This document shows, in pieces, positions 8,051 to 16,123 of a stretch of DNA of 64,000 nt. Every line of letters begins with the position of its first letter. Position 1 is the first letter of the stretch. Both the position numbers and the translations under genes were made by a program. The notes under the pieces were generated by a model that worked only from the letters and a program-made list of their open reading frames with translations, did not search any database and was not told the DNA's origin. The DNA comes from Cytobacillus citreus (lineage in GTDB: Bacteria > Bacillota > Bacilli > Bacillales > Cytobacillaceae). The stretch lies in NCBI RefSeq assembly GCF_018343665.1, contig NZ_JAGYPM010000007.1, positions 62,001 to 126,000 on the forward strand, written 5' to 3'.

Positions 8051-8863
8051 ATGAAGAAGAAAAAAATCTTATCATTAGCTGCACCAATTGTATTAGCAAC
8101 ATCTCTATTTGGAAATGCTGCAAGTGCAGCACCGAATGATAACTGGTTAAATAGCAGTAAAACGGAGTTAAGTGCTCACCGTGGTGCTCAAGTAGCAGCG
8201 CCTGAAAACACATTAGAGGCGATAACTCAGGCTGGACTATTAGGATATGGCTTTGTTGAAATTGATGTCCAAAAAACGAGGGACGGTCACTATATCTTAA
8301 TGCACGATAAAACTATCGATCGTACCACTACTGGCACTGGAAATGTTAAAGATTTGACATTAGAAGAAATTCAAAGTTTTGAGATAGAAGACAAAGCAGG
8401 AAATGTAACAGAATATAAAGTACCAACATTGGAAGATGTATTAGACGAAGCACATAAATACAATCTTGGTATCAATTTTGATGGCTCAAAAGGTGATTGG
8501 GATGACAAAGAATTCGTAGACGGTCTTATGGAAGAAGCTGAAGAAGCTAAAGTATTAAATCATTCATTTTTTGTTTTAAGTAATGATGACATTAGAGATC
8601 AATTTAACGAATGGTACCCAGAAGCAACTGTAACATTCCTTGGAAATGCATTAACAAATCTAGAGAGCGATATCGAAAAGTTAAAGCAATATGAAAATGC
8701 CATTTATACAACATCGATTAAAAATGTAGATGAAGAAACAGCTAAGGAAATTAGAAAAGCAGGCCTAAAATTACATGTATACTCTGTTAACACAGCTGAA
8801 ACATATGAAAAAGCGAAAATGATTCATCCACGTTTGATTGAAACAGATGTAATTACACCTTAA
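8051..8863 (+). CDS. Secreted glycerophosphodiester phosphodiesterase
   Basis: A 270-residue exported enzyme that hydrolyses glycerophosphodiesters to glycerol-3-phosphate and an alcohol. A signal peptide (KKKK, hydrophobic core, then a NAASAA cleavage site near residue 27) is followed by the GDPD barrel: SAHRGAQVAAPENT with catalytic His-Arg, EIDVQKTRDG with metal-binding Glu/Asp, and MHDKTIDRTT with the second catalytic His. Start 8051 is preferred to the in-frame ATG at 8036 because GGGAAGTG precedes it. Such secreted GlpQ-like enzymes often serve phosphate scavenging; no clear PhoP box was found here. Confidence 0.9.
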   Translation: MKKKKILSLAAPIVLATSLFGNAASAAPNDNWLNSSKTELSAHRGAQVAAPENTLEAITQAGLLGYGFVEIDVQKTRDGHYILMHDKTIDRTTTGTGNVKDLTLEEIQSFEIEDKAGNVTEYKVPTLEDVLDEAHKYNLGINFDGSKGDWDDKEFVDGLMEEAEEAKVLNHSFFVLSNDDIRDQFNEWYPEATVTFLGNALTNLESDIEKLKQYENAIYTTSIKNVDEETAKEIRKAGLKLHVYSVNTAETYEKAKMIHPRLIETDVITP

Positions 8864-9307
8864 ATCATTGATGGAATAAATGTATATTATAAAGGCGCCC
8901 TACGTATGGGACTCTTTAATAAAAATATAAAATTTCGACAGTCGGGGTCTTCGTAAAATATTGTGTAAGTAATATTCGACAATCTTCGCTAGGCAAAAAA
9001 TAATAGGTATGAAAAAAATACAATATGGCAAAACTATAATTGCCTTTTACCATAAAACAGGATAGAACAATGTAAAAGTGCAACCCAAGCAGTTTTAGGG
9101 TAAACAAAAGCGATAAACTTCAGGGTTTTGGGACAGAGTCACCAATTATGATGTTTGGTTCAAAATCATATCCCAATTACTGTCGTCGGTGAGCGTTTTG
9201 ATTTTCTTTTGACCACTGCTAATGAATAAGCTGTAGTGTCTCCTTGAACAAATACACAAAAGTTGGAAAAGCGGGACTGTGAAACTCTCTTCCTATCTGA
9301 TGTGTGT
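8864..9307. other. Intergenic stretch, nothing recognised
   Basis: About 440 bp between converging genes. Frames are short and lack ribosome binding sites. A partial GGCGCCC...GGGACTC hairpin followed by T-rich sequence right after the phosphodiesterase gene may be its terminator, but the stem is imperfect. Confidence 0.4.
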
Positions 9308-10648
9308 CTATCGATGTTTTCTTCCGGAACTGCTGCCTCCACTTCTCCCTGAGTTACCTTTGTAGGAGACAGTGATTCTCTTCCCTGGTTTGAGTGTATA
9401 GGAGCCCTTAGAGCTAGTTCCACCAGTGCCATTCGAGTGTCCTTGCTGTTTCTTCCGAGGCGTTTGACTATTATTAGGCTTTTGATTAGAAATAATTGAG
9501 CGTCCTGATCCATGATGATTTTCATTCTTAGGTGTTTCATGTTTCCTTTGATGTGTTTCGTGTTTATTTAGTCCTTCTTCCATTTTACTTAATCTTCTAT
9601 ATAATTCAGTAAATTTCTTATTATTTTTTGAGTCGGGGCTAGCAAGGTCTTTCTTTAATAATCCTTTTATATTTGTTGCGCTGGCATTTTCAATTCTTCT
9701 CTCATCCGGTTTAGCATGCTGATTTGTTGCTGTGACACTGTCTTTTCCTAATGCATGTTCAGTCTCTATTGTCGATTTTCTCAATGTTTGTTGCTTTGTA
9801 ATTTCACCTCTCATGTCTTTTTTTGAAATGGAGGTATGTTCATGGACTTTAGAATCAGAATCTAAACGGTGCTTGTTTAATGGTTTTTTTACTTTATTGA
9901 TCTGCATTATCTTATCCTGCAAAGCAACTTCCTGTTGTTTGTTCAGTTTTTGCATAGAATTTTTTAATTTATTTGACTCTCTTTTTGACTCTCTTTCTAT
10001 TTCCTCCAAAATTGCAGATATGTTGTCATCATGAATATTTGGGTTCACTGCCTGTTTCAGTGATGTTATAGCTTTTTTCAAGAAGCCCCTAATCCCAGTT
10101 GGCTTACCAGAACCTGTCGACTTTGGTTCATCCGGTGTCTGCCCCCAGTCTGTTGAATGTTCAGCCACGGATTCCTTTTTTTGCTCTTCCGGCCGTGCAG
10201 AAACTGATTTATTCATCCTGTCTGTTGACTCAGTACCTGTTGACTCAGTACCTGTTGATTCACTTATCCTGCCTGAAGACTGTGTAACAGTTGGTTCACC
10301 TATCTGACCTGTCTGCTCCTCAATGACTGGTCCACTTCTTCTGCTAGTTAACTGTGATGGTGTCGGCTCAATTTCTTGTTTTTTTGGTTGCAGTGCTTCG
10401 GTTTTTGCGGCCGGCTTCGACTGCCCCATATTCAGGCTGTTCCCTGGATGTGATAGTGGTGATTTGGGGTTTTGCGGATTTATACCTCCACCGGATCCAC
10501 TAGTATTCCCACCTTGCCCGTTGTTCCCTGCTAGCGATTTTGCAGATTTAGGGTTTTGTGGATTTTTATCCGCTCCCGCTCCACTATAATTCCTAGCTTG
10601 CTGGCTGTTCTCTGCACTGCTATTTCCAGCCTCCTGGGTGGAAATAAT
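9308..10648 (-). pseudogene. Large low-complexity, possibly surface or transfer protein, frameshifted near its N-terminus
   Basis: The minus frame is open from 10648 to the stop at 9308 (446 codons), yet the first ATG is at 10429 and has no ribosome binding site. In the next frame, just upstream (about 10715-10650), the codons spell a strong membrane segment (ILTTLFFLLIYLFFILLIEL). This suggests the real protein began with that anchor and a frameshift near 10650 broke it. The soluble part is hydrophilic, rich in Ser/Thr/Gly/Lys, with a duplicated NPQNPKS motif, an STGTESTGTEST repeat, a coiled-coil-like middle and a basic Gly/Ser/Arg tail. I do not recognise the family. Confidence 0.5.
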
Positions 10649-10820
10649 TCAATTAATAAAATGAAGAAAAGGTAAATAAGCAAGAAAAATAGAGTTGTTA
10701 GTATTCTGATATTACTTCTAAATATCTAAATCGAAAAACTTCCCAATAAAAACTTTACAAAATATGGTTGAAAACCTTGATTCATAGGTGTTAAAATGGT
10801 GGTACAGTGGTAATGAATAA

Positions 10821-10837
10821 CTCGTTTAGAGGATTAA
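10821..10837 (+). repeat. Fourth copy of the CTCGTTTAGAGGATTAA repeat
   Basis: An exact 17-base match to the first copy at 6842, 3.98 kb away, again after an A-rich stretch (GAATAA). It lies directly upstream of the terminator at 10851. Confidence 0.65.
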
Positions 10838-10850
10838 TTGTTCTTACAAC

Positions 10851-10884
10851 AAAACAGCCCTTCTCAATTGAGAAGGGCTGTTTT
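10851..10884. terminator. Strong bidirectional terminator
   Basis: A 17-bp perfect palindromic stem built from AAAACAGCCCTTCTCAA and its complement, ending in TTTT on each strand. It follows the racemase/MenC gene on the minus strand. Confidence 0.85.
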
Positions 10885-10916
10885 GTTTGATTTTTCAGTT
10901 CTCCTTTTATACTCCT

Positions 10917-12023
10917 TTAAGAAAAAGTTTTTTCGAAAACAGTAAATGTTTTAATCGTTTCTGTATTCGGTTCATACCCAATACCAGGTACATCTGGAAC
11001 GTTGATATAACCATCCTCTACAATAACTTCTGGGTCAATAATATCCCGTTCCCAATAACGTGAAGAGCCTGCCGTATCTCCGGGTAAAACAAAATTACTT
11101 AATGATGTGAGTGCGATATTATGTGTCCTTCCAATGCCAGCTTCAAGCATTCCCCCGCACCAGACAGGAATATTGTGCTTTTGACAAAGGTCATGGATTC
11201 TTTTGGATTCGGTTAATCCGCCGATACGTCCGATTTTAATATTAATAATTTTACAGCTTCCCATTTCAATAGCCATTCGAGTATCCACATATGAATGAAT
11301 ACTCTCATCTAAACAAACAGGAGTGCTGATTTCTTTTTGAAGCTTTGCGTGATCAATGAAATCATCAGAGGCTAATGGCTGCTCAATCATCATTAATTCA
11401 AACTCATCCAGTTTTCTTAAATGATCAATATCTTTAAGTCGGTAAGCTGAGTTGGCATCTGCCATTAGCGGCACATTCGGGAAGTGTTTTCTTATTTCTC
11501 TCAAAACCTCTATATCCCAGCCTGGCTTGATCTTTACCTTCATCCGCTTATAGCCTTCAGCGACATACTCATCAATTAAATTCAATAAATCATCAACTGT
11601 ATTCTGAATGCCAATGCTGATGCCTACTTCAATTTTGTTTTTCTCTCCCCCAAGTGCTTTTGCAAGGGAAATTCCTTTTTCTTGAGAATATAAGTCCCAA
11701 ATGGCTCCCTCAATCGTTGACTTCGCCATATTATTTTTGCGAATAGATGAAAAAATGTCAGAAACCTCATCAGGATGTTGAATTTCTTTATTTAATATTG
11801 CCGGAATGAGGAAATCCTCAAGCATATGCCAATTTGTTTTTAGAGTTTCTTCCGTATACCAAGGTGAATAGAAAGCAACAGATTCACCCCATCCGATATT
11901 TCCGCTTTCATCCTTTGCTTCTAGTAAAATAAACTCTTTATCTTGAATAGTTCCAAAGCTTGTTGAAAATGGAGATTTCATTCGCATTTTTAAATGACGG
12001 AGTGTGATTTCCTTTAAATTCAT
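10917..12023 (-). CDS. menC: o-Succinylbenzoate synthase / N-acylamino acid racemase family (enolase superfamily)
   Basis: A 368-residue MLE-subgroup enolase-superfamily enzyme of the MenC type found in low-GC Gram-positives. Catalytic residues are in place: the Lys pair in RMKVKIKPG (K162/K164), metal ligands Asp189 (MADAN), Glu214 (MIEQPL) and Asp239 (CLDES), and Lys263 (NIKIGRIGG). Members make o-succinylbenzoate for menaquinone, racemise N-succinyl amino acids, or do both. No other men gene is nearby, so a racemase role is as likely as menaquinone synthesis; the symbol denotes family only. AGGTGAATATTA precedes the ATG. Confidence 0.82.
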   Translation of the reverse strand: MNLKEITLRHLKMRMKSPFSTSFGTIQDKEFILLEAKDESGNIGWGESVAFYSPWYTEETLKTNWHMLEDFLIPAILNKEIQHPDEVSDIFSSIRKNNMAKSTIEGAIWDLYSQEKGISLAKALGGEKNKIEVGISIGIQNTVDDLLNLIDEYVAEGYKRMKVKIKPGWDIEVLREIRKHFPNVPLMADANSAYRLKDIDHLRKLDEFELMMIEQPLASDDFIDHAKLQKEISTPVCLDESIHSYVDTRMAIEMGSCKIINIKIGRIGGLTESKRIHDLCQKHNIPVWCGGMLEAGIGRTHNIALTSLSNFVLPGDTAGSSRYWERDIIDPEVIVEDGYINVPDVPGIGYEPNTETIKTFTVFEKTFS

Positions 12024-12047
12024 TAATATTCACCTTTTCTGTTAACC

Positions 12048-12084
12048 AAAAAATCAGGCAGCTTAGTGATAAACTAGACTGCCT
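12048..12084 (-). terminator. Terminator between the FMN reductase and MenC-like genes
   Basis: On the minus strand AAGGCAGTCTAG...CTAAGCTGCCTGA forms a stem followed by TTTTTT. It ends about 25 bases before the MenC-like start codon, so it either isolates the downstream gene or attenuates it. Confidence 0.65.
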
Positions 12085-12112
12085 TGAAAAAGGATTAACT
12101 TGATAATAAAAA

Positions 12113-12655
12113 CTACTTATTGCGGCCTAAACCGTTTTGCATATAAACTAATTCATCCGCTAAATCCTCAATGCGTTTTAATACATCTTCATCAACGATC
12201 TCATTCGCCTCATTAAAGTGGCTTCCATTAACATACACATAGCTTGGCGCTACAAAGGACCTGAAATAACCTGCAATCGGCTTCATTTGATTTTCGACGA
12301 CTAAATAATGCTGATAAGTCCCTCCATTTGCTACGAACCCCATTACTTTATGGCGAAAAACGGAAGGTGGAACGATATCAAATAAATTTTTCAACGGCGC
12401 TGGGAATGATCCATTGAATATTGGGAATCCCACTAGATAAAAGTCTGCATCAGATACGGCTTTAATCATATTCTTTGTATCATCATTATATAATTCCGGT
12501 TTCCTGCCATCACAGAATTCCATTTGTATATTTCTTAAGTCAAGCAGCTCAGTTTCAATTTCAGGGTGTTTCTCTTTGATTTCTTTCAGAACAGCCTCTA
12601 CTAAAATCGCTGTCTTTGCTCCCAAAATTGTCCCTGAAATACCTAATATTTTCAT
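12113..12655 (-). CDS. NAD(P)H-dependent FMN reductase family flavoprotein
   Basis: A 180-residue flavodoxin-like reductase of the SsuE/YLR011w type, cytosolic. It opens with MKILGISGTILGAKTAI, the FMN phosphate-binding loop, and has GFPIFNGSFPAPLKNLFD, the segment that lines the flavin and the dimer face (family pattern P.YxGxxxxxLKxxLD), then VMGFVANGGTYQHYLVV. Likely reduces FMN or quinone-like substrates with NAD(P)H. GGGAGATTTCG lies before the ATG. Monocistronic by position: divergent neighbour upstream, terminator downstream. Confidence 0.85.
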   Translation of the reverse strand: MKILGISGTILGAKTAILVEAVLKEIKEKHPEIETELLDLRNIQMEFCDGRKPELYNDDTKNMIKAVSDADFYLVGFPIFNGSFPAPLKNLFDIVPPSVFRHKVMGFVANGGTYQHYLVVENQMKPIAGYFRSFVAPSYVYVNGSHFNEANEIVDEDVLKRIEDLADELVYMQNGLGRNK

Positions 12656-12912
12656 TAATCGAAATCTCCCTTCACTTCACTCCGTCAGGAATATTTAACC
12701 CTTATTAATCTAAAATTATCCTGATTCACCCTACATTATACTACTACTCATAAGAGATTTCTTTTTTCTTGTCTCACAACTAAATATTTTTAGCATAGAA
12801 GTTGTGTTAAAGTAATCAAGTTTTGTCTTGAAAACTTATGTGATTAATCTATCCAATGAATAAAAATCTTCATTTTTACAAAAAATAAGAAAAAAATTTG
12901 GAGGTGAAAAAT

Positions 12913-13122
12913 ATGGGGCTAGTAAAAGCTTTTAACGATTGGAGAGCAGCAAGATATGAAAACCATGTCTCTCAAATGAAAGAAGCAGATAAATGTCCGG
13001 AATGCTATGGCAGGGGCTTCATGTCATATCCTGTTAATGAATTTGCCTTTTATGGAAATTCATTTGATTGTCCTGGCTGTAACGGAAGCGGCCATTTTTC
13101 CGATTGGGAGGAGCTTAACTAA
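12913..13122 (+). CDS. Small zinc-finger-like protein with two CxxCxG motifs (YuiA-like)
   Basis: A 69-residue protein starting MGLVKAFNDWRAARYENH. It carries CPECYGRGF and CPGCNGSGHF, two DnaJ-type CxxCxG halves that should bind one zinc ion. The start at 12913 is set by TTGGAGGTG 9 bases upstream; the ORF could open earlier but would then include that site. Similar mini-proteins such as YuiA occur in Bacillus without known role. Followed by the hairpin repeat at 13180, which may serve as terminator. Confidence 0.75.
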   Translation: MGLVKAFNDWRAARYENHVSQMKEADKCPECYGRGFMSYPVNEFAFYGNSFDCPGCNGSGHFSDWEELN

Positions 13123-13179
13123 TCTTCCTTATCTGTAAACTTCTATATGTTTTGAAAATGAACAAACTAAAGTGTCAGC

Positions 13180-13311
13180 TTAAAAAAACTTGGTGCTCGC
13201 CAAGCCTTTTGGTGAATGCCTTAGTTTTTTTTCAATGTTTTTAATAGATATATTTTCGAAACTTCATTTTCACTTTAGTACACTAATAAACCTTTACTTT
13301 CCAATTAGCCA
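13180..13311. repeat. Structured intergenic repeat, copy 1 of 4 (AACTTGG..CCAAG family)
   Basis: Starts TTAAAAAAACTTGGTGCTCG and continues to CCAAGCCTTTTGGTGAATGCCTTAGTTTTTTTT, then an AT-rich tail with CACTTTAGTACACTAATAAA and TTAGCC. The A-run and first hairpin, the GGTGAATGCC block and the closing AGTTTTTT match copies at 23067, 54588 and 54722. The AAAAACT/AGTTTTT outer pairing plus T-run makes it terminator-like. It lies between two converging genes. Confidence 0.8.
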
Positions 13312-13341
13312 AGCGAAAAGACTTCTGTCTTCCCGCTTGAC
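13308..13341. terminator. Hairpin at the end of the GGDEF gene
   Basis: GCCAAGCGAAAAGAC pairs with GTCTTCCCGCTTGAC nearly perfectly around a 4-nt loop. It sits 6 bases past the GGDEF stop on the minus strand. No long T-run follows, so it may protect or process the 3' end rather than terminate. Confidence 0.5.
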
Positions 13342-13346
13342 CTAAA

Positions 13347-14531
13347 CTATTTATTCACAATCACGATTTGATTTCCACCTTGTTGCTTTGCTTTGTATAA
13401 CACTTGATCAACTGACTTCTTCAATTCATCAACAGTCCTGCCATGTTCTGGATACATTGCTACGCCAACACTGACTGAAATAGGAATTTCATTATTAGAT
13501 ACTTTGATTGGGTTTTTTCTATAAAATTCGAAGAGTTTTTCATAGATTGACTCTACATCCGATGGAGATTGGATAATCAGCATAAATTCATCTCCTGCAT
13601 ATCGATAGCCAACAATTTGATCATGACAAACACTTTTAATCCCATTTGCTAATATTTTTAAATACAAATCACCTGTATCATGCCCAAAGTTGTCATTAAT
13701 CCGCTTCAAATGATCAGAATCAATCATCATGAGAGTCATTTTTTCTTGAACTTTTTCATTCATAAGCTTAGCTAAATCTTCGTGAAAAGCACGGTGATTT
13801 TTCAATCCTGTTAATTCATCTGTCCTTGACATTAAAAAAATCTTTTCATATAGCCTAGCTGTTCCAATTGAATTGATTACTTGAGATCCAATTATTTGCA
13901 AAAGCTCCTCATGTTCTTTACGATAGGCAAAATCCGAGAAGCTTTGGGCTGATATAACCCCTCTTACATGATCATCGATAATTACAGGTACAAAAATACA
14001 AGACCTTGTTTCCTTTACTCCAAATTTTGCTTTCGATTCATAGGCTTGCGCTTCTTTTTTTAAATGAATTATTTCTCTTGTTTCAATAACCTTCGAAGTA
14101 TAATTATCACCCATGTCTACAATTCTATTCGGATAGATCTGACCATTTTCTACCATAATCAAAAAATGAATTTTCTGCTTTTCTTCATTATATAATGCCA
14201 TATAAAAGGAATCAGTAGACATTACTTGAGAGACCATATCGTAAGCCTTTTTAAGCAGGATCTCCTCATTCAGCGTCTTGCTGCAAACCTGGGCAAATTC
14301 ATGAAGAATTTTATAATGCTGATTCAGCCATCTCATGTTTTCTATTTGATCATTTATAACCTGAAGTTCCAAAAGTAATGAATCTATGACCTCTCTATCC
14401 TCTGGATATTCAATATTCCTTTCAATCTCCAAATAATTTTCATTAGAAAGGATATCCTTTTCTGTACCGATTTTTTTTAGTAACTGGTCAATGATTCTTA
14501 CTATATAGCGAATACCTTTCATATTTGCCAT
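13347..14531 (-). CDS. GAF-domain diguanylate cyclase (GGDEF), riboswitch-controlled
   Basis: A 394-residue cytosolic protein that should make cyclic di-GMP from two GTP. After about 50 helical residues, a GAF sensory domain covers roughly 55-220 (VCSKTLNEEILLKKAYDMVS to QVINSIGTARLYEKI), then a GGDEF domain from SRTDELTGLKNHRAF to the end. The active loop reads YAGDEF, an accepted functional variant. The RxxD inhibitory site that should lie five residues before it is absent, so product inhibition is probably weak. Start 14531 is used because GGAAGTG precedes it; a longer frame begins at TTG. The leader carries a c-di-GMP riboswitch and terminator, giving feedback at RNA level. Confidence 0.9.
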   Translation of the reverse strand: MANMKGIRYIVRIIDQLLKKIGTEKDILSNENYLEIERNIEYPEDREVIDSLLLELQVINDQIENMRWLNQHYKILHEFAQVCSKTLNEEILLKKAYDMVSQVMSTDSFYMALYNEEKQKIHFLIMVENGQIYPNRIVDMGDNYTSKVIETREIIHLKKEAQAYESKAKFGVKETRSCIFVPVIIDDHVRGVISAQSFSDFAYRKEHEELLQIIGSQVINSIGTARLYEKIFLMSRTDELTGLKNHRAFHEDLAKLMNEKVQEKMTLMMIDSDHLKRINDNFGHDTGDLYLKILANGIKSVCHDQIVGYRYAGDEFMLIIQSPSDVESIYEKLFEFYRKNPIKVSNNEIPISVSVGVAMYPEHGRTVDELKKSVDQVLYKAKQQGGNQIVIVNK

Positions 14532-14615
14532 TTTAAACACTTCCAAAAATAGATTTTCAACAGGCTAAATTAGCCTGTTCAACGGAAATGAAATATATTC
14601 ATTAATTCCTTAAAC

Positions 14616-14644
14616 AAAAAAAGATTAATCTGTACCGATTAATC
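14616..14644 (-). terminator. Expression-platform terminator of the c-di-GMP riboswitch
   Basis: On the minus strand the self-complementary GATTAATC occurs twice around GGTACA, giving an 8-bp stem, followed at once by TTTTTTTG. It starts about 12 bases after the aptamer and lies about 85 bases before the diguanylate cyclase start. Confidence 0.8.
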
Positions 14645-14655
14645 CATTACATGGT

Positions 14656-14741
14656 TAGTGATTTCGGTAACTGGCTGGCATTGTCAATCAACTTTAGCCC
14701 CTATAGCTTTGCGTCTTCATTTTTCAATGAATTTGCCTTTT
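14656..14741 (-). ncRNA. c-di-GMP-I (GEMM) riboswitch aptamer
   Basis: The minus strand shows every conserved block of the GEMM class in order: AAAGGCAAA, a small hairpin (TTCATTGAAAAATGAA), GACGCAAAGC, GGGGCTAAAG, ATGCCAGCC and GTTACCG. The A in GCAAA and the GACGCAAAGC segment form the ligand site, and the CAGCC pairs with GGCT of the second stem. A TATAGT -10 lies just upstream (about 14745-14750). It controls a diguanylate cyclase gene, so the ligand is the gene product's own product. Spacing to the terminator at 14616 suggests an OFF or ON attenuator; the sign is not readable by eye. Confidence 0.88.
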
Positions 14742-14894
14742 CTACTATACAGTATTAAGTTTTTCTGAATTATCCTATAATTTATATTTTAATCATATAG
14801 TTCTTTTATACCATCGTCAATTCATTTTCAAAAAAAAGGATGATAAAGGAAATTGACCTGTGACTTAAGAGAATTCTTCATAAACCATATAATT

Positions 14895-14928
14895 AAATTG
14901 GCTGCCTAACATGAAAGGCAGCCAATTT
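14895..14928. terminator. Intrinsic terminator after the HD-GYP gene
   Basis: AAATTGGCTGCC and GGCAGCCAATTT form a 12-bp stem with a 10-nt loop. It separates the HD-GYP gene from the riboswitch leader of the GGDEF gene on the same strand. Confidence 0.75.
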
Positions 14929-14975
14929 ATCCATAATTGATTGAGTTAAATTGTTAGCATCTTGAGAACTGGCAC

Positions 14976-15980
14976 TCAAATCCTAGAATCTTCTCGTATC
15001 TTTTTTTGAAGAACTTCCTTTATTAATAAAGTAGGGTTGGATACTAACGATACTTCTTCCCCAGATTCGATAAAACGAATGTATGGTCTCTGCATACTTC
15101 CTATTATCTTTGTGATGATCGCTTCTCTTCCATTATTCATCATCACCCTTGTGCCTGGTATATAAGAAGGAACCACTTCCACAAATAGTTGAACAAAATC
15201 CATACTAAAATTTGTGCCTGCTTTCGTCATAATACATTCCATCACTTCATGCGGTGGCATCTCTTGACTGGATAAGAGATTATCATACATATTAGCAATG
15301 GAACAAATTTGGGCATATTCATGAATTTGATCTTCTGTTATGCCGCGTGGAAAACCAGTTCCATCTACCTTTTCATGATGTTGATATGCCATATGAGAAG
15401 ATAGTAAGCTTATTTCTCTGATTTTCCGTAAGAAGTTAAATCCCATTAATGGATGCCCCTCTTCACTAACCTTGATAGCATTCCCTATATCATGAAGCAA
15501 TGCTCCAAGACCAACATCCCTTAATTGATTAGGAGGAATCTGCTTTTTGTTCGCAAGATGCAAGGATAAGAGTGCAACATTTACCACATGAGCATATTCT
15601 CGTAAATCCTCGGCAAGTGAGGTTGTCGGGATTAAAACGATTGCTTTCCGCTTTGTAACCTCTTCCACTAGATTCGAAACAAGCTTTTGTAAAGTTAGTA
15701 TGGGCAGCTTGCCAAATTGCGCAACATCCTGAAATGCTTTTTGAATAATTTCAATAGCCGCTATCCAAGTCGTTGCATCAACAATTTCATCCATGGAAAT
15801 CCCTTCAGATAGAGCATCTTCAACTAATAAATAGCGTACACCTATTGATTCAAGCCTTTCCAAATATACCGGGTGAATCGTTCTCCCAGCAGCAAGCAAT
15901 ACTCTTCTTTGCCTATCAAAAACAGGACGAGCAAGCTGCATAAGATTCGGATCGTATTCGTCTATGTTTATCAGTCTCAT
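14976..15980 (-). CDS. HD-GYP domain protein, probable c-di-GMP phosphodiesterase
   Basis: A 334-residue soluble protein. The N-terminal 60 residues form a small domain also seen in Bacillus HD-GYP proteins. The HD-GYP domain spans about 110-270: the metal site includes His163-Asp164 in LLHDIGNA, and HHEKVDGTGFPRG is the GYP loop (GTGFP in place of GYGYP). These enzymes open c-di-GMP to pGpG or GMP. The GTGFP form is a deviation, so activity is likely but not certain. It lies just upstream of a diguanylate cyclase on the same strand, giving a make-and-break pair. GTAGGAGCGCAAC precedes the ATG. Confidence 0.87.
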   Translation of the reverse strand: MRLINIDEYDPNLMQLARPVFDRQRRVLLAAGRTIHPVYLERLESIGVRYLLVEDALSEGISMDEIVDATTWIAAIEIIQKAFQDVAQFGKLPILTLQKLVSNLVEEVTKRKAIVLIPTTSLAEDLREYAHVVNVALLSLHLANKKQIPPNQLRDVGLGALLHDIGNAIKVSEEGHPLMGFNFLRKIREISLLSSHMAYQHHEKVDGTGFPRGITEDQIHEYAQICSIANMYDNLLSSQEMPPHEVMECIMTKAGTNFSMDFVQLFVEVVPSYIPGTRVMMNNGREAIITKIIGSMQRPYIRFIESGEEVSLVSNPTLLIKEVLQKKIREDSRI

Positions 15981-16123
15981 GTTGCGCTCCTACTTTCGAT
16001 CATAACATATGTACAATTATTCATTTTCTTTTATCAAAGCAGAAAAATTATAACATAATCTAGGGATTCTAGAAAATAGGACATCCTGCTCGTCTTACAG
16101 ATTAATTAAAAGAATGGCAACTT

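Noticed and set aside
8051-8863. PhoP box before the glycerophosphodiesterase gene
   Set aside because: TTTACA-like words occur upstream but not in 11-bp phase.
9166-9540. 124-codon frame overlapping the end of the low-complexity gene
   Set aside because: No ribosome binding site and no protein-like pattern; it overlaps a longer, better supported frame.
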